From Planosporangium flavigriseum (GTDB lineage: Bacteria > Actinomycetota > Actinomycetes > Mycobacteriales > Micromonosporaceae), in contig NZ_JAATVW010000012.1 of assembly GCF_011947225.1 (NCBI RefSeq), forward strand, positions 116,944 through 180,943: DNA of 64,000 nucleotides, read 5' to 3'. How positions within the stretch are numbered: the stretch's first letter is position 1; every line of letters begins with the position of its first letter. The notes beneath the pieces are model-generated. The model worked only from the letters and a program-made list of their open reading frames with translations, was not told the origin of the DNA and searched no databases. The translations under genes and the position numbers were made by a program. Positions 17,667-29,478 of the stretch are shown here, piece after piece.

Positions 17667-18946
17667 CCACCTACCTGATCAAGGGTGCCCGGATCCTCGG
17701 CGGCGAGCCCACGGACCTCCTCATCCGCGACGGGGTCGTTGCCGAAATGGGCAGCGGCCTGTCCGCCGCCGGGGCGCGGGTCGTCGACGCCGACGGCCTC
17801 GTCGCCCTGCCGGGCCTGGTGGACCTGCACACCCACCTGCGCGAGCCGGGCCGCGAGGACGCCGAGACGGTCGAGACCGGCTCCCGCGCGGCGGCGCTGG
17901 GCGGGTACACCGCCGTCTGCGCGATGGCGAACACCTCGCCGGTCGCCGACACGGCGGGCGTGGTCGAGCAGGTCTGGCGGCTGGGCCGGGAGGCCGGGCT
18001 GGTTGACGTGCAGCCGATCGGCGCCGTGACCGTCGGCCTGAACGGCGAGCAGCTCGCCGAGCTCGGGGCGATGGCGGACTCGGCCGCCCGCGTACGGATC
18101 TTCTCCGACGACGGCTTCTGCGTCGCCGACCCCCGGCTGATGCGCCGGGCACTGGAGTACGTGAAGGCGTTCGACGGGGTGATCGCGCAGCACGCCGAGG
18201 AGCCGCGGCTGACCGTAGGCGCGCAGATGCACGAGGGCGAGGTCGCCGCCCGGCTGGGCATGACCGGCTGGCCGGCGGTGGCCGAGGAATCGATCATCGC
18301 CCGGGACGTGCTGCTCGCCGAGCACGTCGGCGCGCGGCTGCACGTGTGCCACGTGTCGACCGCCGGCAGCGTCGGGATCCTGCGCTGGGCCAAGGAGCGG
18401 GGCATCCGCGTCACCGCCGAGGTCACGCCGCACCACCTGCTGCTCACCGATGAGCGGGCGACCTCGTACGACCCCGTCTACAAGGTCAACCCGCCACTTC
18501 GGACGGCGGCGGACGTCGCCGCGCTGCGGGCCGCCCTCGTCGAGGGGGTCGTCGACATCGTGGCGACCGACCACGCGCCGCACGCGGTGGAGGACAAGGA
18601 GTGCGAGTGGGCTTACGCACGTCCGGGAATGCTCGGCCTGGAGACGGCGCTGTCGATTGTGATCGACACAGCACTGGACCAGCTCGGCTGGGACGGGATC
18701 GCGCAGCGGATGTCGCGTACGCCCGCCCGCATCGCCGGCCTGACCGAGCACGGCCTGGACCCGGCGGTCGGTGTGCCCGCCAACTTCACCCTGGTCGACC
18801 CGGCGGCCCGCTGGACCGTCGAGCCGGCCGACCTGGCCAGCCGCAGCCGCAACACCCCGTACGCGGAGACGACTCTCCCGGCCCGGGTGGTCGCGACGTT
18901 CCTGCGCGGCGAGCCGACGGTTCTCGATGGAAAGGCAACTAAATGA
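17663..18946 (+). CDS. pyrC: Dihydroorotase
   Basis: 427 residues from ATG 17663, a class I (long) dihydroorotase. The zinc-binding [10 protein letters not shown] is near residue 56. Other blocks are the ANTSP strand, [13 protein letters not shown] and the [11 protein letters not shown] signature with the catalytic Asp. It cyclises N-carbamoyl-aspartate. Some actinobacterial PyrC pair with PyrB, and the four-base overlap fits joint synthesis. The stop overlaps carA. Confidence 0.97.
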   Translation: MTTYLIKGARILGGEPTDLLIRDGVVAEMGSGLSAAGARVVDADGLVALPGLVDLHTHLREPGREDAETVETGSRAAALGGYTAVCAMANTSPVADTAGVVEQVWRLGREAGLVDVQPIGAVTVGLNGEQLAELGAMADSAARVRIFSDDGFCVADPRLMRRALEYVKAFDGVIAQHAEEPRLTVGAQMHEGEVAARLGMTGWPAVAEESIIARDVLLAEHVGARLHVCHVSTAGSVGILRWAKERGIRVTAEVTPHHLLLTDERATSYDPVYKVNPPLRTAADVAALRAALVEGVVDIVATDHAPHAVEDKECEWAYARPGMLGLETALSIVIDTALDQLGWDGIAQRMSRTPARIAGLTEHGLDPAVGVPANFTLVDPAARWTVEPADLASRSRNTPYAETTLPARVVATFLRGEPTVLDGKATK

Positions 18947-20047
18947 CGAGACGGCGCAGCGCGGTGCTGGTCCTGGAGGACGGCACGACATTCAGGGGCG
19001 AGGCGTACGGCGCCATCGGCGAGACGTTCGGTGAGGCCGTCTTCTCCACCGGCATGACCGGCTACCAGGAGACGCTGACCGACCCGTCCTACCACCGGCA
19101 GGTCGTCGTCATGACCGCCCCGCACGTGGGCAACACCGGCGTCAACACCGAGGACGACGAGTCGGACAAGATCTGGGTCGCCGGGTACGTCGTCCGCGAC
19201 CCGTCGCGCAGCTACTCCAACTGGCGCGCCGGTGGCGGCCTGGAGGAGCGGCTCGCGGCCGAGGGCGTCGTCGGCATCTGCGACCTCGACACCCGGGCGC
19301 TCACCCGGCACCTGCGCGAGCGCGGCGCGATGCGGGTGGGGATCTCCAGCGTGGACGACGACGTCGCGGGGGTCCTTTCGCGGGTGCGCCAGTCGCCGGA
19401 GATGGCCGGCGCCGACCTGGTCGCCGACGTGACCACGGCCAAGCCGTACACGGTGACCGCTTCAGGGGAGCACCGGCTCACCGTCGCCGCGATCGACCTG
19501 GGCATCAAGCGCAACACCCCGCGCCGGATGGCCGCCCGCGGCATCACCACGCACGTCCTGCCGGCCACCTCGACCGTCGAGGACGTCCTCGCCACCGGCG
19601 CCGACGCGGTGTTCCTCTCCAACGGCCCCGGCGACCCGGCCACCGCCGACCCGCAGGTCGCGCTGACCCGGTCGCTGCTGGAGCGGCAGGTGCCGCTGTT
19701 CGGCATCTGCTTCGGCAACCAGATCCTCGGCCGGGCGCTCGGCCTGGGAACGTTCAAGCTCAAGTACGGCCACCGCGGCATCAACCAGCCGGTGCTCGAC
19801 CGGACCACCGGCAAGGTCGAGGTGACCGCGCACAACCACGGGTTCGCCGTGGACGCGCCCCTGGACGCGAAGGTCGACACGGCCTTCGGCGCGGCTGAGG
19901 TCAGCCACGTCTGCCTCAACGACAACGTGGTGGAGGGGCTCCGACTCCTGGACGCGCCGGCCTTCTCGGTGCAGTACCACCCTGAGGCTGCGGCGGGCCC
20001 ACACGACGCCGACTACCTGTTCGACCGCCTCCTGGAATTGGTGAAGC

Positions 20048-20055
<8 letters not shown>
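18943..20055 (+). CDS. carA: Carbamoyl-phosphate synthase small (glutaminase) subunit
   Basis: 370 residues. The N-terminal CPSase_sm domain ([34 protein letters not shown]) is followed by a class I glutamine amidotransferase domain: [21 protein letters not shown] with the catalytic Cys, and YHPEA with the catalytic His-Glu. It releases ammonia from glutamine for CarB. The nucleophile elbow reads GICFGNQ rather than GICLGHQ, a common actinobacterial variant. It overlaps pyrC and carB. Confidence 0.98.
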
Positions 20056-23446
<3,391 letters not shown>

Positions 23447-23476
23447 CGTGCGCTGCTGGGGTCTTCCCCCACAGCT

Positions 23477-23558
23477 CAGGAAGGTGCCCTTCTTGTTGCG
23501 TGGACGCCAAGAGGGGCACCCTCCTGGCGTCAGCGGGCTAAGAGGGGCACCCTCCTGG
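23477..23558. repeat. One inverted and two direct copies of an ~18-bp repeat between carB and pyrD
   Basis: AAGAGGGGCACCCTCCTGG occurs exactly twice, at 23509-23527 and 23540-23558. An inverted partner, CAGGAAGGTGCCCTTCTT (23477-23494), can pair with either copy with two mismatches. A further nested stem, GACGCCA (23503-23509) with TGGCGTC (23525-23531), encloses the first copy. Two alternative hairpins are thus possible between carB and pyrD, which fits partial termination or an attenuator. The core resembles the element at 10522-10587. Confidence 0.7.
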
Positions 23559-23575
23559 GGCGAGAGGGGTAGGGC

Positions 23576-24583
23576 GTGAACGTCTACGAGAAGCTGGCCC
23601 GGCCGGTGCTGTTCCGGCTCGGCGGCGGTGACGCCGAGGCCGCCCACGAGGCGACGCTGCGATGGTTGTCGCGGGTCGCGCCGGTGGCTCCCAAGCAGCC
23701 GTACGCGCCGCCGGGCGCGGCGACCACGGTCTTCGGGGTGCGGTTCCCCAACCGCATCGGGCTCGCCGCGGGGATGGACAAGGACGGCCGGGCACTGCGC
23801 GCGTGGCCGGCGCTCGGCTTCGGCTTCGTCGAGGTCGGCACCGTCACGTGGCACCCGCAGCCGGGCAATGACCGGCCGCGGCTGTACCGGCTGCCCGAGA
23901 CCAGGGCGATCGTCAACCGGATGGGCTTCAACAACGCCGGCGCGAGGGCCCTGGCGGCCCGGCTGGCGGGCTTAGGGCCGCTGTCGGTGCCGTTGGGTGT
24001 CAGCCTGGGCAAGTCGAAGGTCACGCCGCTGGAGGACGCGGTGGCCGACTACGTGGCGTCGCTCAAGCAGCTGTACCCGTACGGGGACTACTTCGCCGTC
24101 AACGTCTCGTCGCCCAACACCCCCGGGCTGCGCAGCCTGCAGGACCGGGACCACCTCGACGCGCTGCTGGCCGCGTTGCGGGCGGTCGGACCGAAGCCGC
24201 TGCTGGTGAAGGTCGCTCCCGACCTCACCGATGCGGCATTGGGTGAGGTCCTCGAGGTCTGCGAATCCCATCGGGTGGATGGGCTGATCGCGACGAACAC
24301 CACGCTGTCGCGGGACGGGGTGGCACCGTCCGATGCCGCGACGGCGTCTCAGGCCGGGGGGCTGAGCGGCGCGCCGCTGACCGTACGCGCACGAGACGTG
24401 GCGCGGTTCGTCACCCGTGAGACGGGCGGCCGGCTGCCCGTGATCGGGGTGGGGGGCGTCATGTGCCCCGATGACGCGCTGCGCCTGCTGGACGCGGGCG
24501 CCAGCCTGGTCCAGCTGTACACCGGTCTGATCTACGGCGGGCCGACCCTCGTACGCGGCTGCGTGCGAGCCCTGAGCCGATGA
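23576..24583 (+). CDS. pyrD: Dihydroorotate dehydrogenase (quinone), class 2
   Basis: 335 residues from GTG 23576 with an upstream GGGGTAGGG tract. Class 2 features are present: an N-terminal helical region ([14 protein letters not shown]) for membrane/quinone contact, [10 protein letters not shown], the [15 protein letters not shown] block with catalytic Ser, and [30 protein letters not shown] for FMN phosphate. It oxidises dihydroorotate at the membrane and passes electrons to quinone. It follows carB after the repeat-bearing gap and precedes pyrF by 10 bases. Confidence 0.97.
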   Translation: MNVYEKLARPVLFRLGGGDAEAAHEATLRWLSRVAPVAPKQPYAPPGAATTVFGVRFPNRIGLAAGMDKDGRALRAWPALGFGFVEVGTVTWHPQPGNDRPRLYRLPETRAIVNRMGFNNAGARALAARLAGLGPLSVPLGVSLGKSKVTPLEDAVADYVASLKQLYPYGDYFAVNVSSPNTPGLRSLQDRDHLDALLAALRAVGPKPLLVKVAPDLTDAALGEVLEVCESHRVDGLIATNTTLSRDGVAPSDAATASQAGGLSGAPLTVRARDVARFVTRETGGRLPVIGVGGVMCPDDALRLLDAGASLVQLYTGLIYGGPTLVRGCVRALSR

Positions 24584-24593
24584 GGAGCAGTCG

Positions 24594-25442
24594 ATGAGTG
24601 GTGACGGTCGGTTCGGCGCGCGGTTGCGCGCCGCGATGGACGCGCGTGGTCCGCTGTGTGTCGGCATCGATCCGCACCCGGGGTTGCTGTCCGCGTGGGG
24701 CCTGCCCGACAGCCCGTCCGGCCTGGAAAGATTCACTCGAACGGTGGTGGATGCGCTCGGCGATCGGGCGGCCGTGGTGAAGCCGCAGTCGGCGTTTTTC
24801 GAGAGATTTGGATCACAGGGAATCGCCGTCCTTGAGTCGGCTATCCGACAGTTGAGTGAGTCGGGGGCGCTCGTTCTTCTCGACGTCAAGCGCGGCGACA
24901 TCGGGTCGACGGCGGCGGCGTACGCCGACGCGTACCTCGATCCGGCGAGTCCGCTGCGCGTCGACGCGATCACCGCGAGCCCGTTTCTCGGGTTCGGCTC
25001 GCTCACTCCGATGATCGAGAAGGCGGTCGAAACGGGGGCGGGCGTCTTCGTCCTGGCACTGACCTCGAACCCCGAGGGCCCGGCCGTCCAGCACGCGAAA
25101 ACCGCCGACGGGCGGACCGTCGCGCAGACGATTATCGACGAGGTTTCGCAGGTCAACGCGGGTGTGAGCCCTCTTGGGGACGTCGGTGTCGTCGTCGGTG
25201 CGACGATCGGCGAGACTGGGCACGACATGAGTTCGCTGGGCGGTCCGGTGCTCGTTCCGGGTCTCGGCGCGCAGGGCGGCCGGACGGAGGATCTGCGCGC
25301 CGTCTTCGGTGATGATCTGAGTTTCGTGCTGCCCTCGTACTCTCGGGAGATCCTGTCCCAGGGCCCGTCGGTGGCGCGGTTGCGGGACTCGCTCGACCGG
25401 CTTATGGACGCTTGTCGGAGGACTGTGCAGCCGATCGGGTGA
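24594..25442 (+). CDS. pyrF: Orotidine 5'-phosphate decarboxylase, subfamily 2
   Basis: 282 residues from ATG 24594 with a GAGGAG RBS. The catalytic block LLDVKRGDIGSTAAAYADAYL (Lys and paired Asp) lies near residue 95, with CVGIDPHPG near the start and PGLGAQGGR near residue 222. It belongs to the longer actinobacterial/myxococcal subfamily 2. It makes UMP, the final step of the operon. Bases 24728-24860 are noticeably less GC-rich than the flanks. Confidence 0.96.
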   Translation: MSGDGRFGARLRAAMDARGPLCVGIDPHPGLLSAWGLPDSPSGLERFTRTVVDALGDRAAVVKPQSAFFERFGSQGIAVLESAIRQLSESGALVLLDVKRGDIGSTAAAYADAYLDPASPLRVDAITASPFLGFGSLTPMIEKAVETGAGVFVLALTSNPEGPAVQHAKTADGRTVAQTIIDEVSQVNAGVSPLGDVGVVVGATIGETGHDMSSLGGPVLVPGLGAQGGRTEDLRAVFGDDLSFVLPSYSREILSQGPSVARLRDSLDRLMDACRRTVQPIG

Positions 25443-25494
25443 CGCGGCCGGATGTGATCAATGCACCCCGGCGTTGCCGAAACCGCCGCCGACC

Positions 25495-25536
25495 GCTAGT
25501 TTTCCCGGCGCTAGCAATAACGCATTTCAGCTAGCA
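25495..25536. promoter_or_regulatory. Three GCTAG motifs in the mihF upstream region
   Basis: GCTAG occurs at 25495-25499, 25510-25514 and 25530-25534. The last two are part of an exact heptamer repeat, GCTAGCA, 20 bases apart (two turns of helix). CTAG is normally rare in bacterial DNA. The stretch is AT-rich for this genome and lies about 50-90 bases before the mihF start, so it may be an operator or promoter region. No standard -35/-10 pair is clear. Confidence 0.4.
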
Positions 25537-25586
25537 CCACGCAATTCATGGACCACCGTTTCGTCAAGGGACCCCTAGGAGACCTG

Positions 25587-25910
25587 GTGCCGCTCCCGTC
25601 ATTGAGCCCCGAACAGCGCGCTGCCGCTCTGGAAAAGGCTGCGGAGATTCGCAAAGCTCGTGCAGAGCTCAAAGAGCAGCTCAAGCAGGGCAAGACCACG
25701 CTTGCCCAGGTGCTCGAGCAGGCCGAGTCCGACGACGTCGTCGGCAAGCTGAAGGTGTCGGCCGTCCTGCAGGCGATGCCCGGTATCGGCAAGATCCGTG
25801 CGACTCAGATCATGGAGAAGCTCAAGATCGCCGACAGCCGGCGCCTGCGTGGCCTCGGCGAGCAGCAGCGCAAAGCACTGCTTGGGGAGTTCTCTGCCAA
25901 CGGCAACTGA
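25587..25910 (+). CDS. mihF: Actinobacterial integration host factor (mIHF)
   Basis: 107 residues from GTG 25587, preceded by an AGGAGA RBS (25578-25583). An ATG at 25548 is in frame but has no RBS and would add a non-conserved segment. The protein is the mIHF family from start to end: PLPSLSPEQRAAALEKAAEIRKARAELK helix, then LKVSAVLQAMPGIGKIRATQIMEKLKI with a helix-two-turn-helix-like DNA contact and SRRLRGLGEQQRKALL. mIHF is an essential nucleoid protein that bends DNA. gmk follows, as in mycobacteria. Confidence 0.96.
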   Translation: MPLPSLSPEQRAAALEKAAEIRKARAELKEQLKQGKTTLAQVLEQAESDDVVGKLKVSAVLQAMPGIGKIRATQIMEKLKIADSRRLRGLGEQQRKALLGEFSANGN

Positions 25911-25930
25911 CCGTTGTGTAGAAACAAGCA

Positions 25931-26518
25931 GTGAGCAACGACGACGACGCGCGCCCGGCTTCTGCTCGATTGACTGTTCTGTCCGGCCCCAGCGGGGTCG
26001 GCAAGGACAGCGTGATCGAGCTGATCCGGGCGCGCTCTCGCTGGGTGCACCTGTCGGTTTCGGTGACCACCCGGCGCAAGCGTGACTACGAGATCGATGG
26101 CACTCACTACCACTTCGTCACCCGGGCCGAGTTCGAGCGGATGGTCGCGGCGGGGGAGTTGCTGGAGTGGGCGGAGTTCGCGGGTAACCTCTACGGCACG
26201 CCGCGCGCTCAGGTCGAGGGGCAACTGGCTCTCGGCAACCCGGTGCTGCTGAAGATCGACATCCAGGGTGCCCGGCAGGTCCGGGCGGCGATGCCCGAGG
26301 CGCAGCTCGTGTTCCTCGCCCCGCCCAGCGTCGAGGAGCTGGAGCGCCGGCTCGTCGGCCGGGGCACCGAGGATCCCGAGATGATCGCGCGCAGGCTGGA
26401 ACACGCTCACGACGAGCTTGAAGCAGCCAAGGAGTTCGACGAAATCGTCGTCAACGATTCGATCGAACGCGCGGCGACTGAACTGGTAAGCTTGCTCGGT
26501 TCTCCTGCGATCTGCTGA
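25931..26518 (+). CDS. gmk: Guanylate kinase
   Basis: 195 residues from GTG 25931. The P-loop is [15 protein letters not shown], with Asp-Ser after the Lys. GMP-binding blocks are [20 protein letters not shown] and [13 protein letters not shown], followed by [13 protein letters not shown]. It phosphorylates GMP to GDP with ATP. The mihF-gmk-rpoZ-coaBC-metK-priA order is a conserved actinobacterial block. rpoZ starts 37 bases downstream. Confidence 0.97.
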   Translation: MSNDDDARPASARLTVLSGPSGVGKDSVIELIRARSRWVHLSVSVTTRRKRDYEIDGTHYHFVTRAEFERMVAAGELLEWAEFAGNLYGTPRAQVEGQLALGNPVLLKIDIQGARQVRAAMPEAQLVFLAPPSVEELERRLVGRGTEDPEMIARRLEHAHDELEAAKEFDEIVVNDSIERAATELVSLLGSPAIC

Positions 26519-26555
26519 GGACTACCGTCTAGCCCCCGTCTCGAGGATTTTCATC

Positions 26556-26819
26556 GTGTCCGGAATCGTGGCCAACCCCGAGGGCATCACCAACCCGCCG
26601 ATCGACGAGCTGCTGGAGAAGACCACCTCCAAGTACGCCCTCGTGATCTTCGCGGCCAAGCGCGCCCGCCAGATCAACGCCTACTACAGCCAGCTCGGCG
26701 AAGGCCTGCTGGAGTACGTCGGCCCGCTGGTGGAGACCACACCGCAGGAGAAGCCGCTGTCGATCGCCATGCGCGAGATCAACTCGGCTCTGCTGACCGC
26801 TGAGCCGATCGAGGGCTGA
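26556..26819 (+). CDS. rpoZ: RNA polymerase omega subunit
   Basis: 87 residues from GTG 26556. The omega signature [34 protein letters not shown] is at residues 10-43, followed by a short acidic tail. Omega aids assembly of the beta' subunit. Its position between gmk and coaBC is standard. The upstream bases contain a CGAGGA RBS-like stretch. Confidence 0.96.
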   Translation: MSGIVANPEGITNPPIDELLEKTTSKYALVIFAAKRARQINAYYSQLGEGLLEYVGPLVETTPQEKPLSIAMREINSALLTAEPIEG

Positions 26820-26893
26820 GCACTTCACCGAGCGGGGCGGGGTCATGACGCGTACGGCCGTGGTGATGGCCCCGCCTGCGAAGCGGAGCGATC

Positions 26894-28114
26894 GTGATTG
26901 AGGTCGTTCTGGGCGTTTCCGGAGGAATCGCCGCATACAAGGCGTGCGAACTGCTCCGGCTGTTCACCGAGTCCGGACACCGCGTCCGGGTGGTGCCCAC
27001 CGCAGCGGCGCTGAAGTTCGTCGGCGCGCCCACGTGGGCGGCGCTGTCGGGTCAGCCGGTGAGCACCGAGGTCTGGGACGACGTGCACGAGGTGCCGCAC
27101 GTGCGGATCGGTAAGAGTGCTGACCTCGTCGTCGTAGCGCCTGCGACCGCGGACGTCCTCGCCAAGGCGGCCACCGGCCAGGCTGACGACCTGCTCACCA
27201 ACACCCTGCTGACGGCGCGCTGTCCGGTCGTCTACGCCCCGGCGATGCACACGGAGATGTGGGAGCACCCCGCGACCGTGGAGAACGTCGCCACGCTGCG
27301 TCGGCGGGGCGCCATCGTCATCGAGCCCGCTGTCGGGCGGCTCACCGGCGTCGACACCGGCAAGGGGCGCCTGCCGGACCCGCAAGCGATCTTCGCGGTC
27401 GCGCGGGGCGTCCTCGCCCGGCCCGGCCAGCAGCCCGACCTCGCCGGTCGGCATGTGGTCGTCACCGCCGGCGGCACCCGCGAGCCGATCGACCCGGTCC
27501 GGTTCATCGGCAACCGGTCTAGCGGCAAACAGGGGTACGCATTCGCCCGCGCCGCCGTCGCGAGGGGGGCGCGGGTCACGCTCGTGTCGGCCAACGTCGC
27601 GCTGCCCGATCCCGCCGGCACGGATGTCGTGCGCGTCGGCACCACCGAAGAGCTGCGGCAGGCCACCCTGAAGGCCGCCGAGGAGGCCGACGTGGTGGTG
27701 ATGGCGGCCGCGCCCTGTGACTTCCGGCCGGCGCACTATGAGGCCGAGAAGATCAAGAAGAAGGACGGCGAGGACGCGCCGACCCTGCGCCTGGTCGCCA
27801 ACCCGGACATCGCCGCCGAACTGGGTGCGCGGAAGCGGGCCGATCAGGTGCTGGTCGCGTTCGCCGCGGAGACAGCGGCAGAGCCGGTCGCCCTGGCGAA
27901 CGCGCGGCAAAAGTTGCTGCGCAAACGCGCAGATCTGATAGTGGTCAACGAGGTCGGGATCGACCGCACGTTCGGCGCCGACGACAACGCGGCAATCGTG
28001 CTCGGCGCCGGGATTGAACCGGTCCAGATCGGAAACCGTACCAAGGACGACCTGGCCCAAGCCGTTCTTGACCTGGTTTCCAGTCGGCTCTCTCACATTT
28101 GTGAGAACGGGTGA
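26894..28114 (+). CDS. coaBC: Bifunctional phosphopantothenoylcysteine decarboxylase/phosphopantothenate--cysteine ligase
   Basis: 406 residues from GTG 26894. The CoaC half (1-190) has GVSGGIAAYKACELLR, the active-site His in VPHVRIGKSADLVVVAPATADVLAK and the PAMHTEMW motif. The CoaB half (from about 195) has VVTAGGTREPIDPVRFIGNRSSGKQG and AAPCDFRP. It adds cysteine to 4'-phosphopantothenate and decarboxylates the product in CoA synthesis. The gene ends within a 16-bp palindrome at 28091-28106. Confidence 0.97.
   Translation: MIEVVLGVSGGIAAYKACELLRLFTESGHRVRVVPTAAALKFVGAPTWAALSGQPVSTEVWDDVHEVPHVRIGKSADLVVVAPATADVLAKAATGQADDLLTNTLLTARCPVVYAPAMHTEMWEHPATVENVATLRRRGAIVIEPAVGRLTGVDTGKGRLPDPQAIFAVARGVLARPGQQPDLAGRHVVVTAGGTREPIDPVRFIGNRSSGKQGYAFARAAVARGARVTLVSANVALPDPAGTDVVRVGTTEELRQATLKAAEEADVVVMAAAPCDFRPAHYEAEKIKKKDGEDAPTLRLVANPDIAAELGARKRADQVLVAFAAETAAEPVALANARQKLLRKRADLIVVNEVGIDRTFGADDNAAIVLGAGIEPVQIGNRTKDDLAQAVLDLVSSRLSHICENG
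28091..28106. repeat. 16-bp palindrome at the coaBC 3' end
   Basis: TCTCACATTTGTGAGA is perfectly self-complementary apart from a 2-base centre. It lies 6 bases before the coaBC stop and 80 bases before metK. It could be a weak terminator, or an operator for metK (TCACA/TGTGA half sites are frequent in dimeric regulator sites). Nothing else supports either role. Confidence 0.35.
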
Positions 28115-28185
28115 AGTCCGGGCCGAAAGGCAATGTGACGGCTCTATAGACTCTGCCGCAACTCTTCCGGACGTAAAGGAGCACC

Positions 28186-29379
28186 GTGGCACGGCGAATG
28201 TTCACCTCCGAGTCGGTGACGGAGGGCCACCCGGACAAGATCGCTGACCAGATCAGCGACGGCATCCTTGACGCCCTGATCGGTGCCGACCCGCGTAGCC
28301 GCGTCGCGGTGGAGACGATGATCACCACCGGGCAGGTGCACGTGGCCGGCGAGGTCACCACCTCGGCATATGCTGATATCCCGGCGATCGTGCGGGAGAC
28401 GATCCTGGGTATCGGGTACGACTCGTCCAAGAAGGGCTTCGACGGTGCGTCCTGTGGCGTGAGCGTGTCGATCGGCGCCCAGTCGCCCGACATCGCGCAG
28501 GGCGTGGACACCGCGCTCGAGCAGCGCATCGGCGAGGCCGGTGATGACCTCGACGCGCAGGGCGCCGGCGACCAGGGCATGATGTTCGGCTTCGCCTGCA
28601 CCGAGACCCCCGAGCTGATGCCGCTGCCGATCGCGCTGGCGCACCGGCTGGCCCACCGGCTGTCCGTCACCCGCAAGGACGGCACGATTCCGTACCTGCG
28701 GCCGGACGGCAAGACCCAGGTGACCGTGGAGTACGAGGGCCTCCGCCCGGTGCGGCTCAACACCGTCGTGGTGTCCTCGCAGCACGCCCCGGACATCTCG
28801 CTGGAGTCGCTGCTCGCCCCCGACGTGCGTGAGCACGTGATCGCGCCTGAGCTGGAAAACCTCGGCCTCGACATCGAGGGTTACCGGCTGCTGGTCAACC
28901 CCACCGGCCGGTTCGAGATCGGTGGCCCGATGGGCGACGCGGGCCTCACCGGCCGCAAGATCATCGTTGACACCTACGGCGGGTACGCCCGCCACGGTGG
29001 CGGCGCCTTCTCCGGCAAGGACCCGTCGAAGGTCGACCGCTCCGCCGCGTACGCGATGCGCTGGGTGGCCAAGAATGTCGTGGCCGCCGGGCTCGCCGAC
29101 CGCTGCGAGGTGCAGGTGGCGTACGCGATCGGCAAGGCGCACCCGGTCAGCCTGTTCGTGGAGACGTTCGGCACCGAGAACGTGCCGGTCGAGCGGATCG
29201 AGAAGGCGATCAGCGAGGTCTTCGACCTGCGCCCGGCCGCGATCATCCGCGACCTCGACCTGCTGCGCCCGATCTACCGGCTGACCTCCACTTACGGCCA
29301 CTTCGGCCGGGAACTGCCGGAGTTGACCTGGGAACGCACCGACCGCGTCGCCGACCTGAAGTCGGCTGCGGGCGCCTGA
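28186..29379 (+). CDS. metK: S-adenosylmethionine synthase
   Basis: 397 residues from GTG 28186 with an AAAGGAG RBS. Signatures are [23 protein letters not shown] near the start, [23 protein letters not shown] near residue 126 and [21 protein letters not shown] near residue 270. It makes SAM from methionine and ATP. I looked for a SAM riboswitch in the 71-base gap and saw none. A strong hairpin follows the stop. Confidence 0.98.
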   Translation: MARRMFTSESVTEGHPDKIADQISDGILDALIGADPRSRVAVETMITTGQVHVAGEVTTSAYADIPAIVRETILGIGYDSSKKGFDGASCGVSVSIGAQSPDIAQGVDTALEQRIGEAGDDLDAQGAGDQGMMFGFACTETPELMPLPIALAHRLAHRLSVTRKDGTIPYLRPDGKTQVTVEYEGLRPVRLNTVVVSSQHAPDISLESLLAPDVREHVIAPELENLGLDIEGYRLLVNPTGRFEIGGPMGDAGLTGRKIIVDTYGGYARHGGGAFSGKDPSKVDRSAAYAMRWVAKNVVAAGLADRCEVQVAYAIGKAHPVSLFVETFGTENVPVERIEKAISEVFDLRPAAIIRDLDLLRPIYRLTSTYGHFGRELPELTWERTDRVADLKSAAGA

Positions 29380-29390
29380 CCCTCACTTTT

Positions 29391-29446
29391 CCGCGATCTT
29401 GGACACTTGGACCGGCTATGAGCGGTTCAAGTGTCCAAGATCGCGG
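29391..29446. terminator. Long hairpin between metK and priA (GACCGG-loop palindrome family)
   Basis: Bases 29391-29409 and 29428-29446 form a perfect 19-bp stem (outer block CGCGATCTTGGACACTTG). The pairing continues inward with one mismatch through GACCG/CGGTT. It follows metK by 11 bases. The loop core GACCGGCTATGAGCGG and the GATCTTGGAC flank are shared with the hairpins at 3745 and 39802. Confidence 0.8.
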
Positions 29447-29478
29447 CATTTTCCGGCTGGTCTGCTAGGACTGGTGTC

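Noticed and set aside
28115..28185. SAM riboswitch before metK
   Set aside because: The gap is only 71 bases and none of the SAM-I or SAM-II conserved blocks is present.
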